A stretch of 64,000 nucleotides of DNA. Origin: Streptomyces sp. NBC_00193. GTDB taxonomy: Bacteria > Actinomycetota > Actinomycetes > Streptomycetales > Streptomycetaceae. Every line of letters starts with the position of its first letter. Positions within the stretch are counted from its first letter, which is position 1. A program made the translations under genes and the position numbers. This document shows, one piece after another, positions 17,686-26,217 of this stretch. The notes below the pieces were generated by a model. That model did not search any database and was not told the origin of the DNA. It saw only the letters and a program-made list of their open reading frames with translations. The DNA lies in the NCBI RefSeq assembly GCF_026342735.1, contig NZ_JAPEMM010000001.1:5766001-5830000 (forward strand). The letters are read 5' to 3'.

Positions 17686-19287
17686 ATGAAGGCCCGGACC
17701 GTACGGGGAATGGCCGGGGCGACCGCGGCCGCGGTGATCGTCACGGGCGTGGCGGCCTGCTCGAACCCCGGGGGAGGTGCCGCGGCGGGCGCCGGGGCGG
17801 CCGACTCCGCCGTGGTCGGCATAGCCACCGAGCCGGAGAGCCTCAGCCCGCTGCTGGGCTACGGCAAGGACGGCAACTCGAAGATCTTCGACGGACTGCT
17901 GGCCCGCGACGCGGACATGAAGCTGAAGCCCGCGCTGGCCCGTGCCCTCCCGGAGGTCTCCGCGGACGGGCTGACGTACACCTACGCGCTCCGCCCGGGC
18001 GTGCGGTTCAGCGACGGGCAGCCGTTCGGCTCCAAGGACGTCGTCTTCACCTACAAGGCGATCCTCGACGCGAAGACGAACAACGCGTCCAAGTCCGAGC
18101 TCGACGCGATCGCGGACGTCACGGCGCGGGGCGACGACTCCGTCGTCTTCACACTGAAGTACCCCTACGCCCCCTTCGCCGAGCGGACCGTCCTGCCCAT
18201 CGCCCCCGAGCACCTCGCGGGCGGACAGGACGTCAACAGCGGCGAGTTCACCACCAAGCCCGTCGGCACCGGACCGTACGTGCTCACCGCCTGGTCCAAG
18301 GGCGAGAAGCTGAGCTTCAAGGCCAACCCGACCTACTGGGGCGGCGAGCCCGCGGTGAAGAAGTTCACCATGGCGGTCATCAAGGACGACGACGTGCGCG
18401 CCACCCGGCTGCGCTCCGGCGAGCTGGACGGGGCCGTCCTGCCGCCGAACCTGGCCAAGGGGTTCGCGGCCGACAAGGCGCTCAAGACCTACGCGGCCAA
18501 GACCTACGACTACCGCCAGGTCACCCTGCCGACCGAGCACCCCGTCACCGGTGACACGGCCGTGCGCCAGGCCCTGGACATCGCGGTGGACCGGGACACG
18601 ATGGTCGACAAGCTCCTGGAGGGCGCGGGCAAGGCCGCCTACGGCCCCGTCCCGACCGGCAGCCCGTGGTTCACCGCCGGCACCGAGCGCCCGTACGACC
18701 TCGCCAGTGCCAAGAAGATCCTCGACGACGCCGGCTGGATCCCCGGCGCCGACGGCATCCGCGCCAAGGACGGGATCCGCGCCGCCTTCCCGCTCTGGTA
18801 CCCCTCCGGCGACAAGCTCCGCCAGGACCATGCCCTCGCCTTCGCCTCCGACGCCAAGAAGGCGGGCATCCAGGTCACCACCGAGTCCGGCAGCTGGGAG
18901 GTCATCGAGCCCCGGATGAAGACCGACGCCGTCCTCGCGGGCGGCGGCTCCCCGGCCGACCCGGACTTCGACCAGTACCTGACGCTGAACTCCGCGCTCG
19001 CGGGCGACGGCTTCAACAACATGGCCCGGTACGACAACCCGGCCGTCGACAAGGCGCTGCTCGACGGCCGCCGCAGCGCGGACCCGGCCGTCCGCAAGGC
19101 CGCGTACGACACGGTCCAGCGCGAGCTCGTCAAGAACCCGGGCTACGTCTACCTCACCCACATCGACCACCTCTACGTCGTGGCGGACAAGTGGGACGGG
19201 CCCACCACACAGACCGAGCCGCACGACCACGGCCTCGGAACCGGCCCCTGGTGGAACCTCGAGAGCTGGAAGCCCGAGCAGAAGTGA
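17686..19287 (+). CDS. nikA: Nickel ABC transporter substrate-binding lipoprotein
   Basis: The 533-residue extracytoplasmic binding protein of the SBP_bac_5 (peptide/nickel) family has a lipoprotein signal peptide (AAAVIVTGVAAC, Cys25) and then the family body: TEPESLSPLLGYGKDG, the conserved LTYTYALRPGVRFSDGQPF near residue 97, KPVGTGPYVLTAW and NPTYWGG. ATG 17686 follows AAGGA with nine bases spacing. It is the first gene of a five-gene ABC operon behind a Nur box. The family alone cannot separate nickel from oligopeptide transport; the operator decides for nickel. GTGA overlap with the next gene. Confidence 0.85.
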   Translation: MKARTVRGMAGATAAAVIVTGVAACSNPGGGAAAGAGAADSAVVGIATEPESLSPLLGYGKDGNSKIFDGLLARDADMKLKPALARALPEVSADGLTYTYALRPGVRFSDGQPFGSKDVVFTYKAILDAKTNNASKSELDAIADVTARGDDSVVFTLKYPYAPFAERTVLPIAPEHLAGGQDVNSGEFTTKPVGTGPYVLTAWSKGEKLSFKANPTYWGGEPAVKKFTMAVIKDDDVRATRLRSGELDGAVLPPNLAKGFAADKALKTYAAKTYDYRQVTLPTEHPVTGDTAVRQALDIAVDRDTMVDKLLEGAGKAAYGPVPTGSPWFTAGTERPYDLASAKKILDDAGWIPGADGIRAKDGIRAAFPLWYPSGDKLRQDHALAFASDAKKAGIQVTTESGSWEVIEPRMKTDAVLAGGGSPADPDFDQYLTLNSALAGDGFNNMARYDNPAVDKALLDGRRSADPAVRKAAYDTVQRELVKNPGYVYLTHIDHLYVVADKWDGPTTQTEPHDHGLGTGPWWNLESWKPEQK

Positions 19288-20291
19288 GCCGTCTCCACCG
19301 TTTCCACCGACTCCCGTGGGGGCCGATGGCGCGCATGGCGGGGCGGCGGACCCTGTTCGCCGGGCCGGTGCTGCTCGTCGTGACCTTCGGGGTGTTCGCC
19401 GTCGCCGCACTGTCGCCCTTCGACCCCGTCAAGGCCTACGCAGGCACCGCCGGGCTCACCGCCTCCCAGGCCGAACTCGACCAGCTGCGGGTCAACCTCG
19501 GGGTGGACCAGCCCCTGCTCGCGCGCTGGTGGGAGTGGCTCACCTCGGCGCTGACCGGCGACCTCGGCACCTCCGCCGTGATGCGCCAGCCCGTCTCCGA
19601 CGTCATCGCCGAGCGGCTCGGCTGGTCGGCGCTGCTCGCGGTGTGCGCCTTCGCCTTCGCCGTCCTGGTGGGCACCGGACTCGGCGTCCTGGCCGCACGC
19701 CGGCCGGGCGGGCGCCTGGACCGGGCCGTCTCCGGGCTCGCGTACACCCTCGAAGCGGCCCCGGCCTTCTGGCTGGGCCTGCTCGCCGTCTGGTTCTTCT
19801 CGGTGCGCCTGGGCGTGCTGCCGTCCGGTGGCCTCACCGACGCGGGCAGCGACGTGGTCACCGCCGGGCAGGTGGCCCGCCACCTGGTGCTGCCCGCGCT
19901 GGTCCTCGGCATCTCCCAACTGCCCTGGTTCTTCCTGTACGTCCGGCAGGGCGTGGCCGACGCGCTGGAGGAGGATCCCGTACGGGGCGCCCGCGCGCGG
20001 GGCCTGGGGGAGCGGCGGGTGCTGCTCGGCCACGGGCTGCGCTCGGGCATGCTCCCCATGCTGACCCTGATCGGGTCGCGGGTGCCGGAGCTGATCACCG
20101 GCGCGCTCCTGGTGGAGACCGTCTTCAGCTGGCCCGGCATCGCCGCGGCCACCGTGCAGGCCGCGACCTCGGTGGACTTCCCGCTGCTGGCCGCGCTGAC
20201 GGTGCTGGCGACGGCGGCCGTGCTCGCCGGAAACCTGCTGTCCGACCTGCTCTACGGACTCGCGGACCCGAGGGTGGGCTTCGATGGCTGA
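19284..20291 (+). CDS. nikB: Nickel ABC transporter permease (NikB-type)
   Basis: The 335-residue permease starts at the GTG that overlaps the nikA stop. One N-terminal membrane helix (LFAGPVLLVVTFGVFAVAALS) is followed by a periplasmic stretch with LRVNLGVDQPLLARWWEWL and then five helices of the DppB/NikB fold. The coupling loop with the EAA-like motif lies at DALEEDPVRGARARGLGERRV. It pairs with the NikC permease to form the channel. It overlaps the next gene by eight bases. A later in-frame ATG (MARMAGRR) is possible. Confidence 0.87.
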   Translation: MSRLHRFHRLPWGPMARMAGRRTLFAGPVLLVVTFGVFAVAALSPFDPVKAYAGTAGLTASQAELDQLRVNLGVDQPLLARWWEWLTSALTGDLGTSAVMRQPVSDVIAERLGWSALLAVCAFAFAVLVGTGLGVLAARRPGGRLDRAVSGLAYTLEAAPAFWLGLLAVWFFSVRLGVLPSGGLTDAGSDVVTAGQVARHLVLPALVLGISQLPWFFLYVRQGVADALEEDPVRGARARGLGERRVLLGHGLRSGMLPMLTLIGSRVPELITGALLVETVFSWPGIAAATVQAATSVDFPLLAALTVLATAAVLAGNLLSDLLYGLADPRVGFDG

Positions 20292-21216
20292 TGTCACGCA
20301 CGCGACGGACGCGACCGACGCGACCGACGCGACTGAAACGACCGACACGGTCGGAGCGCAGCTCTGGCGGTCCCGCGGCCGCGACCGGAGCTCCACCCGG
20401 ACCCTGCGGGTGCGGACCTCGGCGGTGATCGTCGTCCTCATCGCGCTGGCGGTGCTGCTCGTGCCGCCGCTGGTCCAACTCGACCAGCAGGCGGTCGACT
20501 TGTCGGCAAAGCTGCTGCCGCCCTCCTGGGCCCATCCCTTCGGCACCGACGACGTGGGCCGCGACCTGCTGCTGCGCTGCGTGTACGGGCTGCGCGTCTC
20601 GCTGCTGGTAGGGCTGGTGGCGGCGCTGGTCGCCACCGTCCTCGGCACAGCGGTCGGCGCGCTCGCGGGAGCGCTCGGCGGGTGGCCGGACCGGTGCCTC
20701 ATGCGCGTGGTGGACGCGCTGTCCTCGATCCCGCACCTGCTGCTCGGCATCTTCATCGTGGCGATGTTCCGGCCGGGGGTGTGGCCGGTGGTCGTCTCGG
20801 TGGCGCTGACCCATTGGCTGTCGACGGCCCGCATCGTCCGCGCGGAGGTGCTCTCGCTGCGTTCGCGGCCCTATCTGGACGCGGCCGTCTCGGGCGGCGC
20901 CTCGCGGTGGCGGGTGACCGTACGCCACCTCGTGCCCGGAGTCCTGCCGCAGGCGGGGCTCGCCGCCGTGCTGATGGTCCCGCACGCCATGTGGCACGAG
21001 TCGGCCCTGTCCTTCCTGGGCCTCGGCCTGCCGGCGCACCAGGCGAGCCTGGGCAATCTGGTCCAGACGGCCCGCGGTTCGCTGCTCGCCGGCGACTGGT
21101 GGCCCACGCTCTTCCCCGGGCTCCTCCTGATCGTCCCGACCCTGGCCATCGCCGGCCTCGCGGGCGCCTGGCGCGAACGCCTCAACCCCCGCCGCCGCTC
21201 GGAGCTCAGCCTGTGA
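20284..21216 (+). CDS. nikC: Nickel ABC transporter permease (NikC-type)
   Basis: The 310-residue permease of the DppC/NikC type has six hydrophobic helices; PFGTDDVGRDLLLRCVYGLRVSL is the family hallmark after the first helix, and the coupling loop YLDAAVSGGASRWRVTVRHLVPG contacts the ATPases. The N-terminus contains an unusual low-complexity run, HATDATDATDATET, encoded by near-identical GACGCGACC units that could change in number. The start codon overlaps the nikB end by eight bases. nikD follows after 13 bases with AAGGAG. Confidence 0.87.
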   Translation: MADVTHATDATDATDATETTDTVGAQLWRSRGRDRSSTRTLRVRTSAVIVVLIALAVLLVPPLVQLDQQAVDLSAKLLPPSWAHPFGTDDVGRDLLLRCVYGLRVSLLVGLVAALVATVLGTAVGALAGALGGWPDRCLMRVVDALSSIPHLLLGIFIVAMFRPGVWPVVVSVALTHWLSTARIVRAEVLSLRSRPYLDAAVSGGASRWRVTVRHLVPGVLPQAGLAAVLMVPHAMWHESALSFLGLGLPAHQASLGNLVQTARGSLLAGDWWPTLFPGLLLIVPTLAIAGLAGAWRERLNPRRRSELSL

Positions 21217-21229
21217 AGGAGCCCAGCCC

Positions 21230-22252
21230 GTGAAAACCCCCGTCCCTTCGGAACCGAACCCGGCGTCGGCGTCGGCGCCGGCCTCCGGGTCCGCGCCGGA
21301 GACCGCCCGGCCCGTGCTCGCCCTGGACCGGCTCTCCGTGCGCTTCCGCATGCGCGGCGGCCGGTACGTCGCGGCCGTCACCGACGCCACGCTCGCCCTG
21401 GCCCCCGGCGAATGCCTCGCCCTCGTCGGCGAGAGCGGCTGCGGCAAGTCCGTGCTCGCCTCCGCCCTCCTCGGCCTGCTCCCCGGCAACGCCGAGACCG
21501 CCGGCGCGGCCCGGCTCGCCGACGGGACCGACCTGCTCGCCCTCGACGAGCGCACCCTCGCCCGGACCGTACGGGGCCGTCGCGTCGCCCTGGTCCCGCA
21601 GAGCCCCGCCGCGCACCTCACCCCGGTCCGCACCATCCGCTCCCACCTGGAGGAAACGGTCCGCGAACTGACCGGGGCCGCCGGACGGAAGTCCCGGTCG
21701 CAGCTGCGGGAGGCCGCCGAAGCGGCGGCCGGGCGGGCGTCCTTCCCCGCCACCCACCTGGACCGCCATCCCCACGAACTCTCCGGCGGGCTCGCCCAGC
21801 GCGCCGCCACCGCACTCGCGCTGATCGGCGACGCGCCCCTGCTGCTCGCCGACGAGCCGACCACCGGCCTCGACCGGGACCTCGTCGACCGCACCGTCGA
21901 CGAGCTGCGCGCCCACACCCGGGAGGCCGGCCGGGCGTTGCTGATGATCACGCACGACCTCGCGGCGGCCCACCGCATCGCCGACACCGTGGCCGTCATG
22001 TACGCGGGCCGCATCGTGGAAACCGCCCCCGCCGGAGCCTTCTTCGGCGCTCCGGGCCCCCGCCACCCCTACGCGCGCGGGCTCCTCGACGCCCTCCCCG
22101 AGCGGGCCTTCACCCCCGTCCCGGGCGCCCCGCCCGAACTCGGCGCGCTCCCGCCCGGCTGCGCCTTCGCCGCACGCTGTCCGCGCGCCGATTCCCGCTG
22201 CCGGGCCGAGCGGCCCCCGCTCACCGAAGGGGTGGCCTGCCACCATGCTTGA
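21230..22252 (+). CDS. nikD: Nickel ABC transporter ATP-binding protein (NikD-type)
   Basis: The 340-residue ATPase has an Ala/Ser/Pro-rich leader of about 28 residues, Walker A GESGCGKSV near residue 68, Q-loop PQSPAAHLTP, a slightly altered signature (LSGGLAQR for LSGGQ), Walker B LLLADEPT and the His switch MITHDL. The C-terminal oligopeptide/nickel-type extension with GCAFAARCPRADSRC is present. The GTG start is preceded by AAGGAG. It forms a heterodimer with the shorter NikE and overlaps it by eight bases. Confidence 0.88.
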   Translation: MKTPVPSEPNPASASAPASGSAPETARPVLALDRLSVRFRMRGGRYVAAVTDATLALAPGECLALVGESGCGKSVLASALLGLLPGNAETAGAARLADGTDLLALDERTLARTVRGRRVALVPQSPAAHLTPVRTIRSHLEETVRELTGAAGRKSRSQLREAAEAAAGRASFPATHLDRHPHELSGGLAQRAATALALIGDAPLLLADEPTTGLDRDLVDRTVDELRAHTREAGRALLMITHDLAAAHRIADTVAVMYAGRIVETAPAGAFFGAPGPRHPYARGLLDALPERAFTPVPGAPPELGALPPGCAFAARCPRADSRCRAERPPLTEGVACHHA

Positions 22253-22904
22253 GCTCACCGGCATCACCGCCGGGTACGACCGCCGCGCCCCCGTCGTACG
22301 CGGAGCCCACCTGAGGCTCGCCCCCGGCGCCTCCCTCGGACTGCTCGGCCCCAGCGGCTGCGGCAAGTCCACCCTGGCCAGGGTCGCCGCACTGCTGCAC
22401 CGCCCCGACCGGGGGACCGTGGCCTTCGACGGCCGCGCCGCGGCCGGCTTCCGGCACCGCGCGCCGCGCGCCCTGCGCACCTCGGTCGGCATGGTGTTCC
22501 AGCAGCCCCGGCTGGCGGCGGACCCCCGGCTCACGCTGCGCGAGCTCGTCGCCGAGCCGCTCCGGGCGACCGGACGGCGTGGTGAGATCGACGCCACCGT
22601 CCCCGCGTTGGCGGACCGGGTCGGCCTCGGCGCCGACCTGCTCGGCCGACGGCCCCACGAGGTCAGCGACGGGCAGCTGCAACGGGCCTGCGTGGCCCGG
22701 GCCCTGGTGCTGCGACCGCGCTGGCTGGTGTGCGACGAGATGACCGCCATGCTCGACGCGTCGACCACGGCCGCGCTGGTCGGCGTAGTGGAGGAGTACC
22801 GGGCGGAGTCCGGCGCCGGCCTGCTGGCGGTGGGGCACGATGCCGTGCTGCTCGGCCGCTGGTGCGGGCGAACGGCCCACTGGGACGAGATCGTCAAGGA
22901 CTGA
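22245..22904 (+). CDS. nikE: Nickel ABC transporter ATP-binding protein (NikE-type)
   Basis: The 219-residue ATPase has Walker A GPSGCGKST near residue 34 and Q-loop FQQPRLAADP. The signature is degenerate (VSDGQLQR instead of LSGGQ) and Walker B reads LVCDEMTAMLD, keeping the catalytic Glu. It lacks the C-terminal extension present in NikD, which is usual for short partners. It is the last gene of the operon; the stop is at 22904 and a fresh gene with its own ribosome site starts 100 bases later. Confidence 0.85.
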   Translation: MLELTGITAGYDRRAPVVRGAHLRLAPGASLGLLGPSGCGKSTLARVAALLHRPDRGTVAFDGRAAAGFRHRAPRALRTSVGMVFQQPRLAADPRLTLRELVAEPLRATGRRGEIDATVPALADRVGLGADLLGRRPHEVSDGQLQRACVARALVLRPRWLVCDEMTAMLDASTTAALVGVVEEYRAESGAGLLAVGHDAVLLGRWCGRTAHWDEIVKD

Positions 22905-23004
22905 GCGCCGGTCACGGACCGTCAACACCCGTTTGGCGGACACGAGTTTCGCCCGAAGGGCCCTCCTGCTGCGCCACCATGGCGGCGCTTAAGGAGGTGT
23001 TCCG

Positions 23005-23199
23005 ATGGTGATCTCCCTCTCCGTCCTCGTCCTGCTCCTCGTCCTCGCGTGGATCTTCCTGCGCGGTGGCGGCCTCAAGCTGTCGCACGCGCTCGTCTGC
23101 GTCCTGCTCGGCTTCTACCTCGCGAGCAGCAGCCTCGCGCAGACCATCCACAACGGGGTCTCGGCCACGGCGAACGTGGTCGGCGGCCTCAAGCCCTGA
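23005..23199 (+). CDS. Small conserved membrane protein, 64 residues
   Basis: The 64-residue protein consists of an N-terminal hydrophobic segment (VISLSVLVLLLVLAWIFL), a short basic/Gly loop (RGGGLKLSH) and a second hydrophobic segment (ALVCVLLGFYLASSSLAQ) with a Gly-rich tail. The ribosome site AAGGAGGTG stands seven bases before ATG and is near-perfect, so high translation is likely. I have a sense that similar small proteins are widespread in Streptomyces, but I cannot name a family or function. Confidence 0.75.
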   Translation: MVISLSVLVLLLVLAWIFLRGGGLKLSHALVCVLLGFYLASSSLAQTIHNGVSATANVVGGLKP

Positions 23200-23203
23200 T
23201 CGG

Positions 23204-23235
23204 CGAAGGCGAGTTGATCAACTGTTGCGCCTTCG
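23204..23235. terminator. Nested inverted repeat after the small membrane gene
   Basis: CGAAGGCG (23204-23211) pairs with CGCCTTCG (23228-23235), and between them sits the perfect 12-bp palindrome AGTTGATCAACT (23212-23223). It lies five bases after the stop codon at 23199 and about 110 bases before the next gene. It may be a terminator; the inner palindrome could also be an operator for the downstream gene. Confidence 0.5.
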
Positions 23236-23346
23236 TGAATCATCCGGCTCTTCCATGGACTCCTCAGGCAGTGCGATCTAGCGTCTGGCCCCGGCGCGAT
23301 GTCAGACGCAATGTCAATAAAACTGAGGACAAGGGAGGAAGTCCGG

Positions 23347-24915
23347 ATGTTCCGAAGAGCGCTGAACTGCGCCGTGGCACCCGCTCTCGCCGCATGTGCG
23401 GTGTTGTACGGGGTCTCGCCGGCAGCCGCCGAGGAGATACCCCTGGCCCCGGGCCACCGCCTGGTCAGCCACTACGACGGCGCCCCGGCCGCGGCGGCGC
23501 CGCTGCCCGGCGAAGCCCCGCCGCAGCACCCGTTCCTCGCGCCCAACGGCCGCAGCGGGATGCACTCCGACGCGGCGGGCAGCGCCACCTCGCCCTGGTC
23601 CGGACCGCTCGGCAAGAACCCGAAGGTGACCAGCGAGAAGATCGCCGCACTCGGCGGCGAATGCGCCACCGCCACCTTCGACTCGGGCGGCCGGCTGGTC
23701 ACCGTGTGCGGCACCTTCGGCGGCTTCAAGGTCAAGCTGCTGGACCCCCGTACGCTCGCCACGCTCGCGGAACACCAGCTCCCGCAGCGTTCTTCGACGG
23801 TCCAGGCGATCACCTCGCTCGACTTCTCGAAGATCTTCAAGGACACCTCGGGCGGAGCCTACTTCTACCTGGACAACCAGGACCGGGCGGTGCTGGCCGA
23901 CTCCCGCCAGCACATCCTGCGGCTCTCGCACGTACAGAAGCCGGACGGATCCTGGAAGTTCGAGGTCGACGACGACTGGGACCTCACCGGGCAGGTCCCG
24001 CACGACTGCGTCGACTGGACCAACCTGTGGCCCACCGGCACCTGTGACCCGGTCACCTCGGTGATGCCCGACTGGAACGGCCGCATCTGGTGGGTCACCC
24101 GCCAGGGCCGCGTCGGCACCGTGGACCCGGCGACCTCGGTGATCCGCTCGATCCGGCTGGCGGGCGAGGAGATCCAGAACTCCTTCTCGGTCGGCGAGGA
24201 CGGCGTCTCCATCGTCACCGACCATGCGCTCTACAGCTTCACCGCCTCCGCCGACGGCACCCCCGTCGCGCAGTGGCGCCAGACCTACGACCGCGGTACG
24301 GGAACCAAGCCCGGCTCGGTCAACCAGGGCTCGGGCACCACCCCGGACCTCTTCGGCAACGGCTACGTCGCCATCACCGACAACGCCGACGACCGGATGA
24401 ACGTGCTGGTCTTCAAGCGGGGCCTGGACGTGCCCGAGGGGCAGCGGCTGGTGTGCAAGGTCCCGGTCTTCGGATCGGGCGCCTCGACCACCGACAACTC
24501 CCTGATCACCTGGGGCAACAGCATCGTCGTCGAGAACAACTACGGCTACGAGAACGTCACGTCCCTGGTCCTCGGCAAGTCCGTCGTCGGGGGCGTCAGC
24601 CGCATCGACGTCCGCGCCGACGGCAGCGGCTGCGACACGGTCTGGCACAGCGCGATCCGCTCGCCCTCCGTGGTCCCCAAGCTCTCCACCGCGAACGGGC
24701 TGCTCTACTTCTACGAGAAGGAGCCGAACTCCTGGGGGATCGACGCCTGGTACCTCACGGCCGTCGACTTCCGCACCGGTGAGCGCCGCTGGCGCCGGCT
24801 GACCGGCACCGGCCCGCTGTACGACAACAACTGGGCCCCGATCACGCTGGGCCCCGACGGGACGGCCTACGTCGGCGTCTTCAACGGCATCGTCGCGGTC
24901 CGCGACGGCGGCTGA
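23347..24915 (+). CDS. Secreted protein with beta-propeller-like repeats
   Basis: The 522-residue exported protein has a signal peptide (CAVAPALAACAVLYGVSPAAAEE). The body shows repeated blade-like segments of about 45-60 residues with hydrophobic-Gly-Asp patterns (YLDNQDRAVLADSRQ, WWVTRQGRVGTVDPATS, YVAITDNADDRMNVLVF, PDGTAYVGVFNGIVAV), consistent with a six- to eight-bladed propeller of the PQQ/SMP-30 sort. No catalytic residues can be assigned. ATG 23347 is preceded by GGGAGGAA; an in-frame ATG 16 codons upstream has no ribosome site. It stands alone with a strong terminator. Confidence 0.7.
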   Translation: MFRRALNCAVAPALAACAVLYGVSPAAAEEIPLAPGHRLVSHYDGAPAAAAPLPGEAPPQHPFLAPNGRSGMHSDAAGSATSPWSGPLGKNPKVTSEKIAALGGECATATFDSGGRLVTVCGTFGGFKVKLLDPRTLATLAEHQLPQRSSTVQAITSLDFSKIFKDTSGGAYFYLDNQDRAVLADSRQHILRLSHVQKPDGSWKFEVDDDWDLTGQVPHDCVDWTNLWPTGTCDPVTSVMPDWNGRIWWVTRQGRVGTVDPATSVIRSIRLAGEEIQNSFSVGEDGVSIVTDHALYSFTASADGTPVAQWRQTYDRGTGTKPGSVNQGSGTTPDLFGNGYVAITDNADDRMNVLVFKRGLDVPEGQRLVCKVPVFGSGASTTDNSLITWGNSIVVENNYGYENVTSLVLGKSVVGGVSRIDVRADGSGCDTVWHSAIRSPSVVPKLSTANGLLYFYEKEPNSWGIDAWYLTAVDFRTGERRWRRLTGTGPLYDNNWAPITLGPDGTAYVGVFNGIVAVRDGG

Positions 24916-24921
24916 GCCACC

Positions 24922-24952
24922 GCGGGGGCCCGTCCACCGGACGGGCCCCCGC
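24922..24952. terminator. Bidirectional terminator
   Basis: A perfect 14-bp stem (GCGGGGGCCCGTCC / GGACGGGCCCCCGC) with loop ACC starts seven bases after the stop of the propeller gene and lies before the 3' end of the convergent phosphatase gene. Confidence 0.85.
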
Positions 24953-24982
24953 TCGGGGCGGCAGGGCCTCCCCGTTCCCCGT

Positions 24983-26110
24983 TCACGGCAGCCGGCCGAC
25001 GCGCTCGATGGCCACCATCGCCGCGTCGTCGCCCAGGAGGCCGTTCGGAGTGTGGGCGAGCAGGTCCGCGCACAGGTGGCGCAGGAGGGCTTCGGGACCG
25101 TCTCCGGGCCAGTCGGCGGCCCGCTCCGGCAGGGGGTAGAAGGCCCCCGAGGCGTCACGGGCCTCGATGACGCCGTCCGTGTACAGCAGGACCACGTCCC
25201 CCGGCTCGAACGGGAAGGACTGCGGGGTGAAGCCCGTGTCCACGAATTCGGACAGTCCCAGCGGCGGAGCCGGATGGTCCACCTGGAGGGGGACGACGCG
25301 GCCCGCGCGCAGCAGCAGCGGCGGCGGGTGCCCGCAGCTGACCACCCGCAGCAAGGGCTCCCCGTCGGGAACGTCGAGCACGGCCGCGGTGGTGAACCCC
25401 TCGTCCGGCCGTCCGGGGCCCGAGGGGCCGTCCGAGCCCCGGTCCGGGTCGGCGGCCACGGCGGCCTCCAGATAGCCCACCAGCCCCGGCAGATCGGCCT
25501 CCAGATGGGCGGCGGCCCGGAAGGCGCCGAGGACGACCGAGGCCTCCCCGACGGCCTCCAGCCCCTTGCCGCGGACGTCGCCGATGATCAGCCGGGTGCC
25601 GTCGGCGGTGCGGGCGGCCGCGTACAGGTCGCCGCCGATCTGGGCCTCGGCCTCCGCCGACAGGTACACGGAGGCGATCCGCAGCGGGCCCATCCGGTCG
25701 CGCAGCGGTCGTAGGACCACCTGCTGCGCCGCGACCGCCACGGAACGCAGCTGGGTGAGCTGCCGCTCGTGCACCTCGCGCAAATGTGCGAAGAAGGTGA
25801 CGAAGGCCGAGATCAGGACGAGGGCGATGATCTGGAACGTGTGGTTGAGGTCCGTCAGGGAGGTGCGGGCGATGGCCACGCCCACCTGCGCGAGGACCGC
25901 CGCGGCGCCGACGAGCCCGGTCGTCCGGGGCCCGGCGAAGGAGGCGGTGAGAGCGGGGGCGGCGACCAGGAAGGGGCCCAGGTGAACTTCCGGGGGAGCC
26001 AGGATGTCGACCACCGTGACGGTGGCGATCAGCAGGAACGGGACCGCCAGCAGGACCGCGCGCGATTCCCGGAACCGGCTGGTGCGTGGGTGCGACGCTG
26101 AGGGGTCCAT
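24983..26110 (-). CDS. Membrane-anchored SpoIIE-type PP2C phosphatase
   Basis: The 375-residue protein has four or five membrane segments in the first 115 residues, then a short linker helix (LREVHERQLTQLRSVAVAAQQ) and a SpoIIE/RsbU-type phosphatase domain. Metal-binding Asp residues lie in GGDLYAA, IIGDVRGKG and LLYTDGVIEARD; GDDAAMVAIER closes the domain. Such enzymes dephosphorylate anti-anti-sigma factors in stress or differentiation pathways. ATG 26110 is used although its AGGAGG is only one base away; the upstream GTG 26125 has no ribosome site at all. Confidence 0.85.
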   Translation of the reverse strand: MDPSASHPRTSRFRESRAVLLAVPFLLIATVTVVDILAPPEVHLGPFLVAAPALTASFAGPRTTGLVGAAAVLAQVGVAIARTSLTDLNHTFQIIALVLISAFVTFFAHLREVHERQLTQLRSVAVAAQQVVLRPLRDRMGPLRIASVYLSAEAEAQIGGDLYAAARTADGTRLIIGDVRGKGLEAVGEASVVLGAFRAAAHLEADLPGLVGYLEAAVAADPDRGSDGPSGPGRPDEGFTTAAVLDVPDGEPLLRVVSCGHPPPLLLRAGRVVPLQVDHPAPPLGLSEFVDTGFTPQSFPFEPGDVVLLYTDGVIEARDASGAFYPLPERAADWPGDGPEALLRHLCADLLAHTPNGLLGDDAAMVAIERVGRLP

Positions 26111-26134
26111 GCCTCCTGCATACACCGCACACGG

Positions 26135-26182
26135 CCGGGCGGCACCCGCTCCGGCCGTGGGGCCGGGGCGGGTGCCGCCCGG
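26135..26182 (-). terminator. Terminator of the M4-M28 protease gene
   Basis: CCGGGCGGCACCCGC (26135-26149) pairs perfectly with GCGGGTGCCGCCCGG (26168-26182), giving a 15-bp stem about 35 bases downstream of the protease stop codon. Confidence 0.8.
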
Positions 26183-26217
26183 TGGATGCTCAGGTGGTGC
26201 TCAGGGTGCCGGGGGCG

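Noticed and set aside
17686..22904. Operon considered as an oligopeptide transporter
   Set aside because: The protein families fit both, but the Nur box in front supports nickel import.
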